DNA from: an uncultured Romboutsia sp.
GTDB taxonomy: Bacteria; Bacillota; Clostridia; Peptostreptococcales; Peptostreptococcaceae
Assembly: GCA_937880075.1 (NCBI GenBank)
Contig: CALFLM010000067.1
Span: 1 to 37,052, forward strand
DNA length: 37,052 nucleotides
Direction of reading: 5' to 3'
Positions 1-8,441 of the stretch are shown piece by piece. Under the pieces are notes generated by a model, which saw only the letters and a program-made list of their open reading frames with translations, had not been told where the DNA came from and ran no database searches. Made by a program: the position numbers and the translations under genes. Position 1 is the stretch's first letter. Every line of letters starts with the position of its first letter.

Positions 1-1
1 T

Positions 2-1378
2 GAATTTACAGGAAGAGTAATGGATGGAAGAAGATTCTCAGAAGGATTACATCAGGCAATAGAAGCTAAAGAAAATCTAGAAATACAAAATGAATCAAAA
101 ACATTAGCAACGATAACGTATCAAAACTACTTTAGAATGTATAATAAACTATCAGGTATGACAGGTACGGCTAAAACTGAAGAAAATGAATTTATATCAA
201 CTTATAACTTACCAGTGGTACAAATACCTACAAATAAACCTGTTATAAGAAAAGATTTGGAAGATAAATTATATAAAACTGAGAAATCAAAATATTTAGC
301 AGTTTTAAAAATAATAGAAAGTATACATTTAACAGGTCAGCCAATATTAGTAGGAACAGCATCAATAGAAAAATCAGAGATATTATCATACTTACTAAAT
401 AAAAAAGGACTAAAACACCAACTTTTAAATGCAAAAAACGACGAAGAAGAAGCTAATATAGTAGCAAAAGCAGGAAAACTACATTCAATAACAATTGCTA
501 CAAATATGGCAGGTAGGGGAACTGACATATCTCTTGGTGGTGGAGATAAAGAAGAAGAGAAAAAAGTAAAAGAACTTGGTGGATTATATGTAATAGGAAC
601 CGAGCGTCATGAAAATAGAAGAATAGATAATCAGTTAAGAGGTCGTTCTGGGCGTCAAGGAGATCCAGGAACTTCAATATTTTATGTTAGTTTAGAAGAT
701 GAAGTAATGAAGCATTATGGAAGCTCTAAATCAAAAAAAATAGCAGAAAAACTAGATGATGAAGAAGAAATAAAAGATAAAAAACTACTAAAAGTTATAG
801 AAACTTCTCAACAAACATTAGAAATGAAAAACTTTGGAATAAGAAAAAGTGTACTTGAGTATGATAATGTAATAAATAAACAAAGAGAATTAATATATAC
901 AGATAGAAAAAAAGTTATAAATGGAGATTATTTATTTAATCATATAAATGAAATGATAGAAAGTGAAGTTAAAGAAATATATAATGAATACATATCAGAT
1001 AGTATAGAAAAATATATAGAAGCTATTACAACAACGTTTAGCTTAGATAAACATAATAAAGAATTAAATTTAGAAGATAAAAAATATAATGAAATAGTAG
1101 ACTACACTATAAGTATAATAAAAGAAGTATATAAATCTAGAGAAGATTTAATAGGAAGTGAATCTATGAGAGATTGGGAAAGAAAAGTTATACTTCACTT
1201 TGTAGATAATTATTGGATAGATCATATATATGAAGTTGAGCAACTTAAAAAAGGAATAGGTCTTTTAGCAGCAGGACAAAAGGACCCAGTTAAAGAATTT
1301 ACAGTTCAGTCATTTGATATGTTTGATGATATAAATAAAAATATAAATAAGGATGCTCTTAAACATTTATTTGCATAA
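2..1378 (+). CDS. secA2: Accessory Sec translocase ATPase SecA2 (5' truncated by window edge)
   Basis: This is the C-terminal part of a SecA motor ATPase, which drives preproteins through the SecYEG channel using ATP. The reading frame is open from base 2, upstream of the first Met, and the residues there (EFTGRVMDGRR) are SecA family sequence, so the gene starts outside the window. Visible motifs are GLHQAIEAKE, the MTGTAKTE block, GTASIEKSE, NMAGRGTDI and the helicase motif VI region QLRGRSGRQGDPG, followed by the helical scaffold. The protein ends at KHLFA and lacks the Cys-rich zinc-binding tail of most housekeeping SecA proteins. In C. difficile an accessory SecA2 lies beside S-layer genes and exports S-layer proteins; here too it directly precedes an S-layer gene, so I call it SecA2 rather than SecA1. 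A strong terminator follows the stop. Confidence 0.9.
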   Translation, partial: EFTGRVMDGRRFSEGLHQAIEAKENLEIQNESKTLATITYQNYFRMYNKLSGMTGTAKTEENEFISTYNLPVVQIPTNKPVIRKDLEDKLYKTEKSKYLAVLKIIESIHLTGQPILVGTASIEKSEILSYLLNKKGLKHQLLNAKNDEEEANIVAKAGKLHSITIATNMAGRGTDISLGGGDKEEEKKVKELGGLYVIGTERHENRRIDNQLRGRSGRQGDPGTSIFYVSLEDEVMKHYGSSKSKKIAEKLDDEEEIKDKKLLKVIETSQQTLEMKNFGIRKSVLEYDNVINKQRELIYTDRKKVINGDYLFNHINEMIESEVKEIYNEYISDSIEKYIEAITTTFSLDKHNKELNLEDKKYNEIVDYTISIIKEVYKSREDLIGSESMRDWERKVILHFVDNYWIDHIYEVEQLKKGIGLLAAGQKDPVKEFTVQSFDMFDDINKNINKDALKHLFA

Positions 1379-1380
1379 GT

Positions 1381-1413
1381 AAAAAAGGACTATGATAAAC
1401 CATAGTCCTTTTT
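1381..1413 (+). terminator. Rho-independent terminator after secA2
   Basis: Perfect 10-bp stem AAGGACTATG / CATAGTCCTT (1385-1394 with 1401-1410), 6-nt loop, A-run before and T-run after. The flanking A and T runs would also make it work on the opposite strand. Confidence 0.9.
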
Positions 1414-1565
1414 GTTGAGGAATACGCTAGAGAGATATATATTCTTTCTAACGTAATTTAATTATATATTAAAAATATGAAAAAATAAACCCCTTGATAT
1501 AAAAAAAATAAAATAATTATAAAAAAATAAAATAATTTTATTTTAAATAATTAACAGTAAAAAAA

Positions 1566-1664
1566 TGTCGAAAAAGGTAGCTAAAAATGTTGAAAACAAT
1601 AATAAAATGAAGAAAATTGTCGAAAGAGATATAAAAATGTAAAAAAAAACAGAAATGTGACGAA
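1566..1664 (+). promoter_or_regulatory. Cluster of Spo0A-box-like heptamers upstream of S-layer gene
   Basis: TGTCGAA occurs at 1566-1572 and 1618-1624, TGACGAA at 1658-1664 and the one-mismatch TGTTGAA at 1588-1594. All are on the + strand and embedded in A-tracts. The established 0A-box consensus bound by the sporulation master regulator Spo0A is TGTCGAA, often written TGNCGAA. The cluster lies 31 to 129 bases upstream of the predicted -35. Binding by Spo0A is inference; the A-tracts alone could also act as an UP-element or curved DNA. Confidence 0.45.
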
Positions 1665-1694
1665 CGAAAAATAGGTAAAAAATGTATATTATTC

Positions 1695-1724
1695 TTGACA
1701 AATGGATAGAGAGTATATTAAGAT
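1695..1724 (+). promoter_or_regulatory. Predicted sigma-A promoter of the S-layer gene
   Basis: A consensus -35 TTGACA (1695-1700) is followed after 18 bases by TAAGAT (1719-1724). A nearby GATAAT (1722-1727) is an alternative -10 but is too far from this -35. Transcription would start near 1730, giving a 5' leader of about 75 nt before the ATG at 1806. The A-rich sequence upstream fits a strong promoter. Confidence 0.55.
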
Positions 1725-1805
1725 AATTAACGAGGAATACGCAATAAGAATAAAATTAAAGTTCAAATAGAGAGAATAAATACATAATTTGGAGGGAATA
1801 AAACA

Positions 1806-3299
1806 ATGAAAAACAAAAAAAGTATAGCAATGGCTATGGCTGCAGTTTCAAGTTTTGGTGCAGTTGCTCCTGCATTTGCAAACGAAGTAGCACCATTAGT
1901 ATTAACTGACACAACAGTAGACTACAGATTATCAAATGGAGAAGCTTTAGTGAAGGATGGAAATGGTGAAGTAAGAGTAGTAAAGGGAAGAGATTCACTT
2001 TATAATGATAACTTTACACCAAATGATAAATCTGATGATACTTTAAAGACTGAATTTAAAGATGCAAAAATATTAGTAAGTAAAAATACTAATGATAAAG
2101 ATGATACAAATGATTTATATGTTTTAGTTAAAAAGGCATCAAGTACATCAAATATAACTATGGAAAAAGCTAAACTAGATGTAATGATAGCTGAGATAAA
2201 AGATTATAAAGCAAAGGGTGCAACTGTAACTGTTGGAACACCTACAAAAGCAAGGATAGAGGAAGATAAAACTAATCAAACTTATAAATTTAAAGATAGT
2301 GAAATAATAGTTACTGTAACTCCTAAAGGAGAAGTTGCAAAACAATATACATTTAACGGTATTCCAGGAGTAGAAGGAGAAACACCAGCAGATGAAAATC
2401 CATTTGATCAAAAAGATGGTAAAGTTAATGTAAAAGTAGTTGATGAAAAAAATTTAACAGCTGATGAAAAAACAGCATACTACAACTTAAATAAATTTAA
2501 ATTTGTAGCTGAGCAAAATAAAGACAAATTTGATTTTGTTAAAGAGCAAGATGATAAGAATAACAAGAACTTAATTGTAAAAGTTTACAAAAAAGGTGTT
2601 AAACAAGAAGATAAGAACATTACGTCTAAAATGACAATAGAAAACTTTGGTGATTTAAAAAAAGAATTAGTAATAAATATGGCTACAACTAATGACTTTG
2701 GAAGTCATTGGGCAAAAGAACAAATAGTTGAAGCTATGTTAAAAGGACAAGTAGATGCAGCTGAAAACTTTAGACCACAAGATGGTATAACAAGAGCAGA
2801 ATTTGCTAAAATAGCTTGTACTGTATTTGGAATAGAAACTAATAAATCATATACTGAGCCATTCAATGATGTAAGCAAAGCAGATGGATGGAAATATGAT
2901 TATATAGCTGCATTATATAATAAAAAAGTAGGAAATGAAAGTGTAATACAAGGTGATGGAGAAAACTTCAGACCTAACGATAAAATAACAAGACAAGAAG
3001 TAGCAGTTATAGTAGCTAAATTAACTTCAAATAAAGCTATAGAAACTGTAGGAAAAGATGTTAATGGAAATAATGTTAACAAAATTGTTAAAACTAAATT
3101 TAAAGATACTAAATCAATAGCAGATTGGTCAGATGAATCAGTACAATACTTAAATGAAACTGCTAAATATACAAATAATAAAGGTGAAACAAAAGCAATA
3201 GTTGAAGGCGATAATGGATACTTCAATCCAACTCAAGCTATAACAAGAGCAGAATCTTTAGTTATGGTACAAAGAGCAGCATCAGCTACTACTAAATAA
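1806..3299 (+). CDS. S-layer-type protein with three C-terminal SLH domains
   Basis: A 497-residue secreted cell-surface protein and probable S-layer subunit. It has a typical signal peptide (KNKK, hydrophobic stretch, cleavage after APAFA near residue 25), then about 270 residues rich in Lys, Asp and Asn that I do not recognise. Three SLH repeats follow: about 298-345 (HWAKE, TRAE at 329-332), 350-410 (TRQE at 395-398) and 430-495 (TRAE at 480-483). SLH trimers bind pyruvylated secondary cell wall polymer non-covalently. The start is supported by GGAGGG at 1791-1796. It lies between secA2 and other SLH genes, with its own promoter and terminator, as expected for an abundant monocistronic surface protein. 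It is short for a main S-layer subunit, so it could instead be a minor SLH cell wall protein. Confidence 0.85.
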   Translation: MKNKKSIAMAMAAVSSFGAVAPAFANEVAPLVLTDTTVDYRLSNGEALVKDGNGEVRVVKGRDSLYNDNFTPNDKSDDTLKTEFKDAKILVSKNTNDKDDTNDLYVLVKKASSTSNITMEKAKLDVMIAEIKDYKAKGATVTVGTPTKARIEEDKTNQTYKFKDSEIIVTVTPKGEVAKQYTFNGIPGVEGETPADENPFDQKDGKVNVKVVDEKNLTADEKTAYYNLNKFKFVAEQNKDKFDFVKEQDDKNNKNLIVKVYKKGVKQEDKNITSKMTIENFGDLKKELVINMATTNDFGSHWAKEQIVEAMLKGQVDAAENFRPQDGITRAEFAKIACTVFGIETNKSYTEPFNDVSKADGWKYDYIAALYNKKVGNESVIQGDGENFRPNDKITRQEVAVIVAKLTSNKAIETVGKDVNGNNVNKIVKTKFKDTKSIADWSDESVQYLNETAKYTNNKGETKAIVEGDNGYFNPTQAITRAESLVMVQRAASATTK

Positions 3300-3325
3300 T
3301 AAAAATAATTAATACATTTAGATAT

Positions 3326-3352
3326 AGAGAGACTAATTTTAGTCTCTCTTTT
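3326..3352 (+). terminator. Terminator after S-layer gene
   Basis: 10-bp perfect stem AGAGAGACTA / TAGTCTCTCT (3326-3335 with 3340-3349), 4-nt loop and a short T-tail. The next gene's ribosome binding site begins 15 bases further on, so some read-through could supply it. Confidence 0.85.
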
Positions 3353-3379
3353 AAATATAAAATATTAGGGGGATATAAG

Positions 3380-5554
3380 ATGAAAAAATTAAATATAACA
3401 ATACTATCATCAATATTACTAACTACATCCTTATTAACAATAAAATCAAATGCACAAGACAACACATATCAAACCTATAAAAAGCCAATACCTAAAACAT
3501 ATAACTTACAAGAGTTACCTAAAGAAGTTCAAGAAGACATACAAAGTATACAAAACATTAAATATTTAAAATTAAAAACTTCTTCAGATTATGAAATAGC
3601 CATATCAAATGATGATGGAACATACTCATACGTACAAAGCGAAGATAATTTAAATTCAGCTATAGATATAGCCAATAATTTAAAAAATACAAAAAATCAA
3701 GGTATACCAGTAGTAATAAACAAAGAAGGAATAATAATATACGCAACAGAAGGAATAGGCAGAATTGTAAAAATAATAGATGGAAATGTAGATACAACAA
3801 ATAACTATACTACTAGCGTATATAAAACTTCAGGACTTAATAGCCCTGAACATACCTATATAAATCATGGATATATAGATGATGTACCTATAATAGAAGA
3901 CAATGGACAAGTTGTAAAAATAGAAGTATCAGGATACACTGGATATATAAAAAAACAAGAAGATGATGGAAGTCTAAATATAATAACAGTTCCAATGAAT
4001 CAAGTAAATAATTTAAGTCATTATACTGTAAATACTAACAACGAATTAGTTCATGCTATAAGCTCAGATATTACATCAACGCCAAAATATTCTTATCAAA
4101 CATTAGGTCCTGCACCAAGTTTTATGAATCAAAATACAAAATACTATAGTTATGATGGAAATTATTTTTATACAGATATAAATCAATTAATATTAGATGC
4201 TAAATTAGATAACCATAATAATGCTATAAATAGTAATAATCCTTATTATAATTACTATCAATATTTACCTGGAAGAAGTAAAACATCTTATACAGCAGAT
4301 GATATAAATAGATATTTTGAACAATATACACCAAGTGATAGTTTACTTAGAAATACAGGGAGTTATTTTATAAAAGCTCAAAATGAATATGGAACTAATG
4401 CAGCTTTATTAGTGGGGATAGCTATGAATGAATCAGATAGGGGAACTTCTAATCTAGCTAAAACTAAATTTAATGTATTTGGTGCAAATGCAAAAGATGG
4501 ATACGTTGAAGGTGCTGATAAATTCTCTAGTATAGAAGAATGTATAATAAGAGTTTCAAATTATTCTTTTTCAAATGGATATTTTAATCCTAAGTCTTGG
4601 AAGTACAATAGCTCATCATTAGGAAATAAAAATTTAGGGGCAAATGTTCGTTATGCATCAGATCCATTCTGGAGTGAAAAGGCTATAAATCGTATATATC
4701 AATTTGATAAATTCTTAGGTGGAGATACAGGGCTTAAAGATTATAATAGGTACTTATTAGGTATGTACACTAATGCAACTAGTTTAAAAAATACTTCAAA
4801 TAAAGAGCTATATAGTATATTACCACAAAATACTAGAACAAAAAATACTTGCAAAGGACAAGTAGGAGATACAACTATTATACTAAATGAGAAGGATAGT
4901 AATAATTATAATATAAGACCTGACAGAATAGTTCCTATTACAGAAACAAATATAAATGGAGATGGAACTTATTTATGGGATAGAGAGGGTATTGTAAACA
5001 AAACTAATATAAAAATAATCAATGAAAAATCAAACCCTAATACTGATTTTACCAATCACTGGGCAAAGTCTTATATAATTGATGGAATGAATAAAGGATG
5101 GGTAGATACTACTAACGCTTTTAATCCAGAAAACTTTATAACTAGAGCAGAATTTATAAAAATTGTTAATAGAGCATTTAATATCACTCAAATAGGACAA
5201 GAAAATTTTAGTGATGTAAATCCAGGAGACTGGTTTTATAATGAAGTTAGAATAGCTACTAATGCGGGATATATAAATGGAAGAGGAGATGGAATATTTG
5301 CACCATATGATCCGATAACTAGACAAGAAGCAGCTAAGATTATAGGTTATATAACTAATAAAATTGAATATAACTTTACTTACTTATCAGCTTTTAATGA
5401 TGGAAATTTAGTACTAGATTGGGCTAAACCGTATGTAGAAGGAGTTTTAAAAGCAGGATATATGAATGGATATGCTGAGGATAATACTTTTAAACCAACT
5501 AGTAATATAAAAAGAGCAGAAGCTGTAACTATTTTATCTAGAACAAAGAAGTAG
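3380..5554 (+). CDS. SLH-anchored glucosaminidase (peptidoglycan hydrolase)
   Basis: A 724-residue secreted enzyme that probably cleaves GlcNAc-linked bonds in peptidoglycan glycan strands. It has an N-terminal signal peptide (KK, hydrophobic core, cleavage near SNA-QD, residues 1-25) and a long unrecognised region up to about residue 300. A glucosaminidase domain of the FlgJ/LytB type follows at about 320-450, with the AMNESDRGTS block whose Glu351 matches the family catalytic glutamate, then the NVFGANAKD and KYASDPFW-like blocks (RYASDPFWSEKA). Three SLH domains close the protein (about 557-605, 616-665, 680-724; HWAKS, TRAEF, TRQEA, KRAEA). AGGGGG at 3367-3372 supports the start. SLH anchoring would keep the hydrolase in the wall under the S-layer, suggesting a role in growth, separation or S-layer insertion. 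Exact bond specificity cannot be read from sequence. Confidence 0.85.
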   Translation: MKKLNITILSSILLTTSLLTIKSNAQDNTYQTYKKPIPKTYNLQELPKEVQEDIQSIQNIKYLKLKTSSDYEIAISNDDGTYSYVQSEDNLNSAIDIANNLKNTKNQGIPVVINKEGIIIYATEGIGRIVKIIDGNVDTTNNYTTSVYKTSGLNSPEHTYINHGYIDDVPIIEDNGQVVKIEVSGYTGYIKKQEDDGSLNIITVPMNQVNNLSHYTVNTNNELVHAISSDITSTPKYSYQTLGPAPSFMNQNTKYYSYDGNYFYTDINQLILDAKLDNHNNAINSNNPYYNYYQYLPGRSKTSYTADDINRYFEQYTPSDSLLRNTGSYFIKAQNEYGTNAALLVGIAMNESDRGTSNLAKTKFNVFGANAKDGYVEGADKFSSIEECIIRVSNYSFSNGYFNPKSWKYNSSSLGNKNLGANVRYASDPFWSEKAINRIYQFDKFLGGDTGLKDYNRYLLGMYTNATSLKNTSNKELYSILPQNTRTKNTCKGQVGDTTIILNEKDSNNYNIRPDRIVPITETNINGDGTYLWDREGIVNKTNIKIINEKSNPNTDFTNHWAKSYIIDGMNKGWVDTTNAFNPENFITRAEFIKIVNRAFNITQIGQENFSDVNPGDWFYNEVRIATNAGYINGRGDGIFAPYDPITRQEAAKIIGYITNKIEYNFTYLSAFNDGNLVLDWAKPYVEGVLKAGYMNGYAEDNTFKPTSNIKRAEAVTILSRTKK

Positions 5555-5575
5555 TAATTTAAGATATATAGGAAT

Positions 5576-5680
5576 AAAGGGGCTGTCGCACTAAAAAAAT
5601 ATATACAATATGTTGTGTTAATTCAAATTATGCATAACTATATATTGTATTATTTACTCTTAATGCGACAGCCCCTTTTT
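5576..5680 (+). terminator. Long two-part inverted repeat acting as terminator, possibly MITE-derived
   Basis: A 15-bp perfect outer stem AAAGGGGCTGTCGCA / TGCGACAGCCCCTTT (5576-5590 with 5664-5678) ends in a T-run. An inner 9-bp stem ATACAATAT / ATATTGTAT (5603-5611 with 5642-5650) lies within. The outer stem is far more GC-rich than its surroundings. Ordinary terminators here span about 30 nt; this one spans about 105 nt, which resembles a small non-autonomous transposable element with terminal inverted repeats. No clear target duplication is seen. Confidence 0.6.
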
Positions 5681-5852
5681 ACGTATAAGGACATTGAGGA
5701 TATATTGAGGAATTGATAAGTAAAATGTATTTATTATTGGAAATTTGGTGAAAAATACTATAAAGTGATGAAGGAATGTTAGTCAAATTTGTATATAAAA
5801 CTGATAAACTTAACTAGAAAGATACTTTACTAAAGATTAGGGGGAATGAAGA

Positions 5853-7484
5853 GTGAAGCGTATAGTTAATAGTATAATATCAGTTATATTGGCTATATCA
5901 ATGGTATTTTGTACAAATTTGATTAATGTAAATGCACAAGAAAGAAGTACTAAATCATCTAAAGGACAGTATTTAATAATTAACTCAAAGAAAAACAAAT
6001 TAGGGTATTTTAAAGATGGAGTATTGGTTAAAGAGTTTTCTGTTGCAACAGGAAAATCATCAACACCAACACCACAAGGAAAGTTTAAAATAGTGAATAA
6101 AATAAAAAATAGACCGTATTATAGTGGTGGAATTCCTGGAGGAAGCCCTAAAAATCCACTTGGAGATAGGTGGTTGGGGCTTCATGTAGGAGCTACTTAC
6201 GGTACTACCTATGCAATACATGGAAACAATAATGCTAGTAGTATAGGTAAGCATGTAAGTGGTGGATGTATTAGAATGCATAATAGTGAGATAAGATGGT
6301 TATTTGAGCAGGTTAATGTAGGGTCGTATGCTATAATTGACTATTCTGATAAAACATTTGTTCAAATTGCTGCTAAATATGGAATAAATTTAGGAAACCC
6401 TAGTAGTGAGTCTCAAAATATAAAAAACTTGAAAAATGCATATAAAGAGTTTTCTAGTTATAATGGAATAGATTTATTAAATAAAAATAGTATAATAACA
6501 AATATAAATGATGTAGAAAGTATCTTATCATCTAAATATAATTATATAAATGCATATAATAAACTAAATTCTAGCGAAAAGAATAATACTGAAGTTAAAG
6601 AAATAAATACTAATTTTAATAGAATTATAGAATTAGTTGAGTTTGCTCAGGCTAGTATACGATTTTATAATAATATAAGTATAAATGCAGATTATATTGC
6701 TCAAGATATAGATTGGACTAGAAGACTTAATACACATGATAGTGATGAACTTGGAACAAGAGGAAAAGCACTTAAAGAGTATAATGATATAGTTGTTTTT
6801 GAAAATAAAGATAATTCAGCAAGGGTTAAATATTTGGATAAAATATATACTGAAAGTGTGCTATTTTTAAATGTAATTGAATATATATATAATGGAGATA
6901 TAGATAATGCAAGATCTACAGCAAGATTAATAACTGATAGTAGACTAAACTCTGTAGCAAATATGGAAATAAAAAAGCAAAGTGATATAATAGATCATTG
7001 GGCAGAATTAAATATAAAACAGGCTATGGAAAATGGGTGGATAGATACTACGAATACTTTTAGACCTAATGATAGTATAACAAGAGCAGAGTTTATTAAA
7101 ATAGTAAATAGAAAATTTAATTTTACAGAAGTTGAAGATATTATATTTACTGACGTAGATAAAAGTGCATGGTATTATGAAGAAGTACAAAAGGCAGTTA
7201 AAGCAGGATATATAAAAGGTAATGGAGATAATACTTTTGAACCAAATGCTAAAATAACGAGAGAAGAAGTTGCAGTAATTATAACTTCGATAATGAATAA
7301 CAAACAAGAAAATTTAGAAAAAATATTTTGGTATAAAGATTATGATATGATATCTTCATGGGCGACAAGTTCTTTAGAAGGGGCTGTGAGCAATGGATAT
7401 ATGGGAGTATTAGAAACACATCTTAGACCGAAAGATAATATAACTAGAGCTGAATCTGTAGTAACCTTACAAAGGGTAAAATAA
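5853..7484 (+). CDS. SLH-anchored L,D-transpeptidase (YkuD domain)
   Basis: A 543-residue secreted enzyme that would make 3-3 peptide crosslinks in peptidoglycan or attach proteins to it. It has a signal peptide at 1-28 (cleavage near VNA-QE) and a YkuD catalytic domain at about 38-165. The family signature is complete: His123 in AIHGNNN and SGGCIRMHN at 136-144 with catalytic Cys139 and Arg141. A helical linker of about 200 residues leads to three SLH domains (about 380-425, 436-485, 497-543; HWAEL, TRAEF, TREEV, TRAES). Translation starts at GTG 5853 behind AGGGGG (5839-5844); the nearby ATG at 5846 is out of frame and closes after seven codons. L,D-crosslinks dominate C. difficile peptidoglycan. 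Fusion to SLH places this enzyme at the wall polymer. A weak promoter TTGGAA-16-TATAAA lies at 5737-5764. Confidence 0.88.
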   Translation: MKRIVNSIISVILAISMVFCTNLINVNAQERSTKSSKGQYLIINSKKNKLGYFKDGVLVKEFSVATGKSSTPTPQGKFKIVNKIKNRPYYSGGIPGGSPKNPLGDRWLGLHVGATYGTTYAIHGNNNASSIGKHVSGGCIRMHNSEIRWLFEQVNVGSYAIIDYSDKTFVQIAAKYGINLGNPSSESQNIKNLKNAYKEFSSYNGIDLLNKNSIITNINDVESILSSKYNYINAYNKLNSSEKNNTEVKEINTNFNRIIELVEFAQASIRFYNNISINADYIAQDIDWTRRLNTHDSDELGTRGKALKEYNDIVVFENKDNSARVKYLDKIYTESVLFLNVIEYIYNGDIDNARSTARLITDSRLNSVANMEIKKQSDIIDHWAELNIKQAMENGWIDTTNTFRPNDSITRAEFIKIVNRKFNFTEVEDIIFTDVDKSAWYYEEVQKAVKAGYIKGNGDNTFEPNAKITREEVAVIITSIMNNKQENLEKIFWYKDYDMISSWATSSLEGAVSNGYMGVLETHLRPKDNITRAESVVTLQRVK

Positions 7485-7538
7485 ATGAAAAAGTATAGCT
7501 AAATTTTTAAAAATTTAGCTATACTTTTTCATTTATTT
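7479..7538. terminator. Perfect 60-bp palindrome, bidirectional terminator
   Basis: Arms 7479-7508 and 7509-7538 are exact reverse complements with no spacer and include the stop codon of the L,D-transpeptidase gene. The core is GTATAGCTAAA with A and T runs that would end transcription in either direction. The stem is unusually long for a terminator. Confidence 0.8.
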
Positions 7539-7714
7539 ATTAAAATTATATACAACTAAGACGAAAAATGGTAAAATTATAATTATAATAGTGCGAACTG
7601 CCATTTAATAGAAAAATATCAATAAATATCTTAATAGATATATACATTATTGTAAAAAATATAAAACAAAGAGAAAAAGGTTAAAAAATATATTATAAAG
7701 TTAGGAGGTATATT

Positions 7715-8368
7715 GTGGATAATAAACTTATATATAATAAAGTTGCAAGTTTAGCTACAGTATCTGATATGGAATCATATAAAGAAATAAATTTTATATA
7801 CAAGTTTATAAAAAGGGTTTTTGATATAGTATTTTCTATATTAGGGATAATTGTATTATCTCCAATATTAATAATAGTATCAATACTTATAAAATTAGAA
7901 TCAAAAGGGCCAATAATTTTTAAGCAATTAAGAGCAGGGAAAGATAGTAAGCCTTTTTATATATACAAATTTAGAAGTATGAAAATAGAAACACCCAACA
8001 TAGCTACAAATGATTTTACTGATTCACATGTATATATAACTAAAATAGGTAAAATAATAAGAAAAACAAGTATAGATGAAATACCGCAACTTTTTAATAT
8101 ATTAAAGGGAGATATGAGTATAGTTGGTCCAAGACCAGTTATATTAGAGGAAGTTGACCTAATTGAGTTAAGACAATCATATAGTGTAGATAAAATATTA
8201 CCAGGAATTACGGGATGGGCTCAAATTAATGGACGAGATAATATAGGAAATGAAGAAAAAGTTAAATATGATTATGAATATTTATTGAATAAGAGTTTTA
8301 TAATGGACTTATATATTATAGTAATGACAGCCTTAAAGGTTTTAAAAAGATCGGATATAAAAGATTAA
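7715..8368 (+). CDS. Undecaprenyl-phosphate sugar-1-phosphate transferase (priming enzyme)
   Basis: A 217-residue bacterial sugar transferase (PF02397 type) that starts polymer synthesis by moving a sugar-1-phosphate from a nucleotide sugar to undecaprenyl phosphate on the inner membrane face. It is the short, PglC/WcaJ-core form: one hydrophobic N-terminal segment at about 33-56 and then the catalytic domain. Family blocks seen are FKQLRAGKDSKPF, YKFRSMK, TSIDEIPQLFNILKGDMS with VGPRP, and LPGITGWAQINGRD. The start is GTG at 7715, five bases after AGGAGGT (7703-7709). It opens the polymer cassette after a 230-base gap and probably primes the SCWP repeat unit. The sugar it transfers (GlcNAc, GalNAc, glucose or a diamino sugar) cannot be read from the sequence. 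Confidence 0.88.
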   Translation: MDNKLIYNKVASLATVSDMESYKEINFIYKFIKRVFDIVFSILGIIVLSPILIIVSILIKLESKGPIIFKQLRAGKDSKPFYIYKFRSMKIETPNIATNDFTDSHVYITKIGKIIRKTSIDEIPQLFNILKGDMSIVGPRPVILEEVDLIELRQSYSVDKILPGITGWAQINGRDNIGNEEKVKYDYEYLLNKSFIMDLYIIVMTALKVLKRSDIKD

Positions 8369-8374
8369 AAATTT

Positions 8375-8413
8375 TAGTATAACCTATTGTTTTATAAGCA
8401 ATAGGTTATACTA
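8375..8413 (+). terminator. Hairpin between priming transferase and csaB
   Basis: 15-bp perfect stem TAGTATAACCTATTG / CAATAGGTTATACTA (8375-8389 with 8399-8413), 9-nt loop. Only a weak T-tract follows (TTTAT), so it may attenuate rather than stop transcription into csaB. Confidence 0.6.
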
Positions 8414-8441
8414 TTTATAGAGATAAAAGATGGAGGATTAT

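Larger units (their letters stand above)
1417..1742 (+). repeat. Direct repeat GAGGAATACGC, two copies
   Basis: The 11-mer GAGGAATACGC occurs at 1417-1427, just after the secA2 terminator, and again at 1732-1742, just downstream of the predicted S-layer promoter. The copies bracket the whole upstream region of the S-layer gene. The bases beyond the 11-mer do not match, so this is either a short regulatory or RNA element or chance. Confidence 0.4.

Noticed and set aside
1566..1690. CRISPR-like or phased repeat array upstream of the S-layer gene
   Set aside because: The AATGT-containing units are short, A-rich and irregularly spaced (18-30 bases); there are no repeat-spacer units or cas genes in the window.
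8430..8441. Earlier ATG for csaB
   Set aside because: It overlaps the GGAGG ribosome binding site; family N-terminus and spacing favour 8442.
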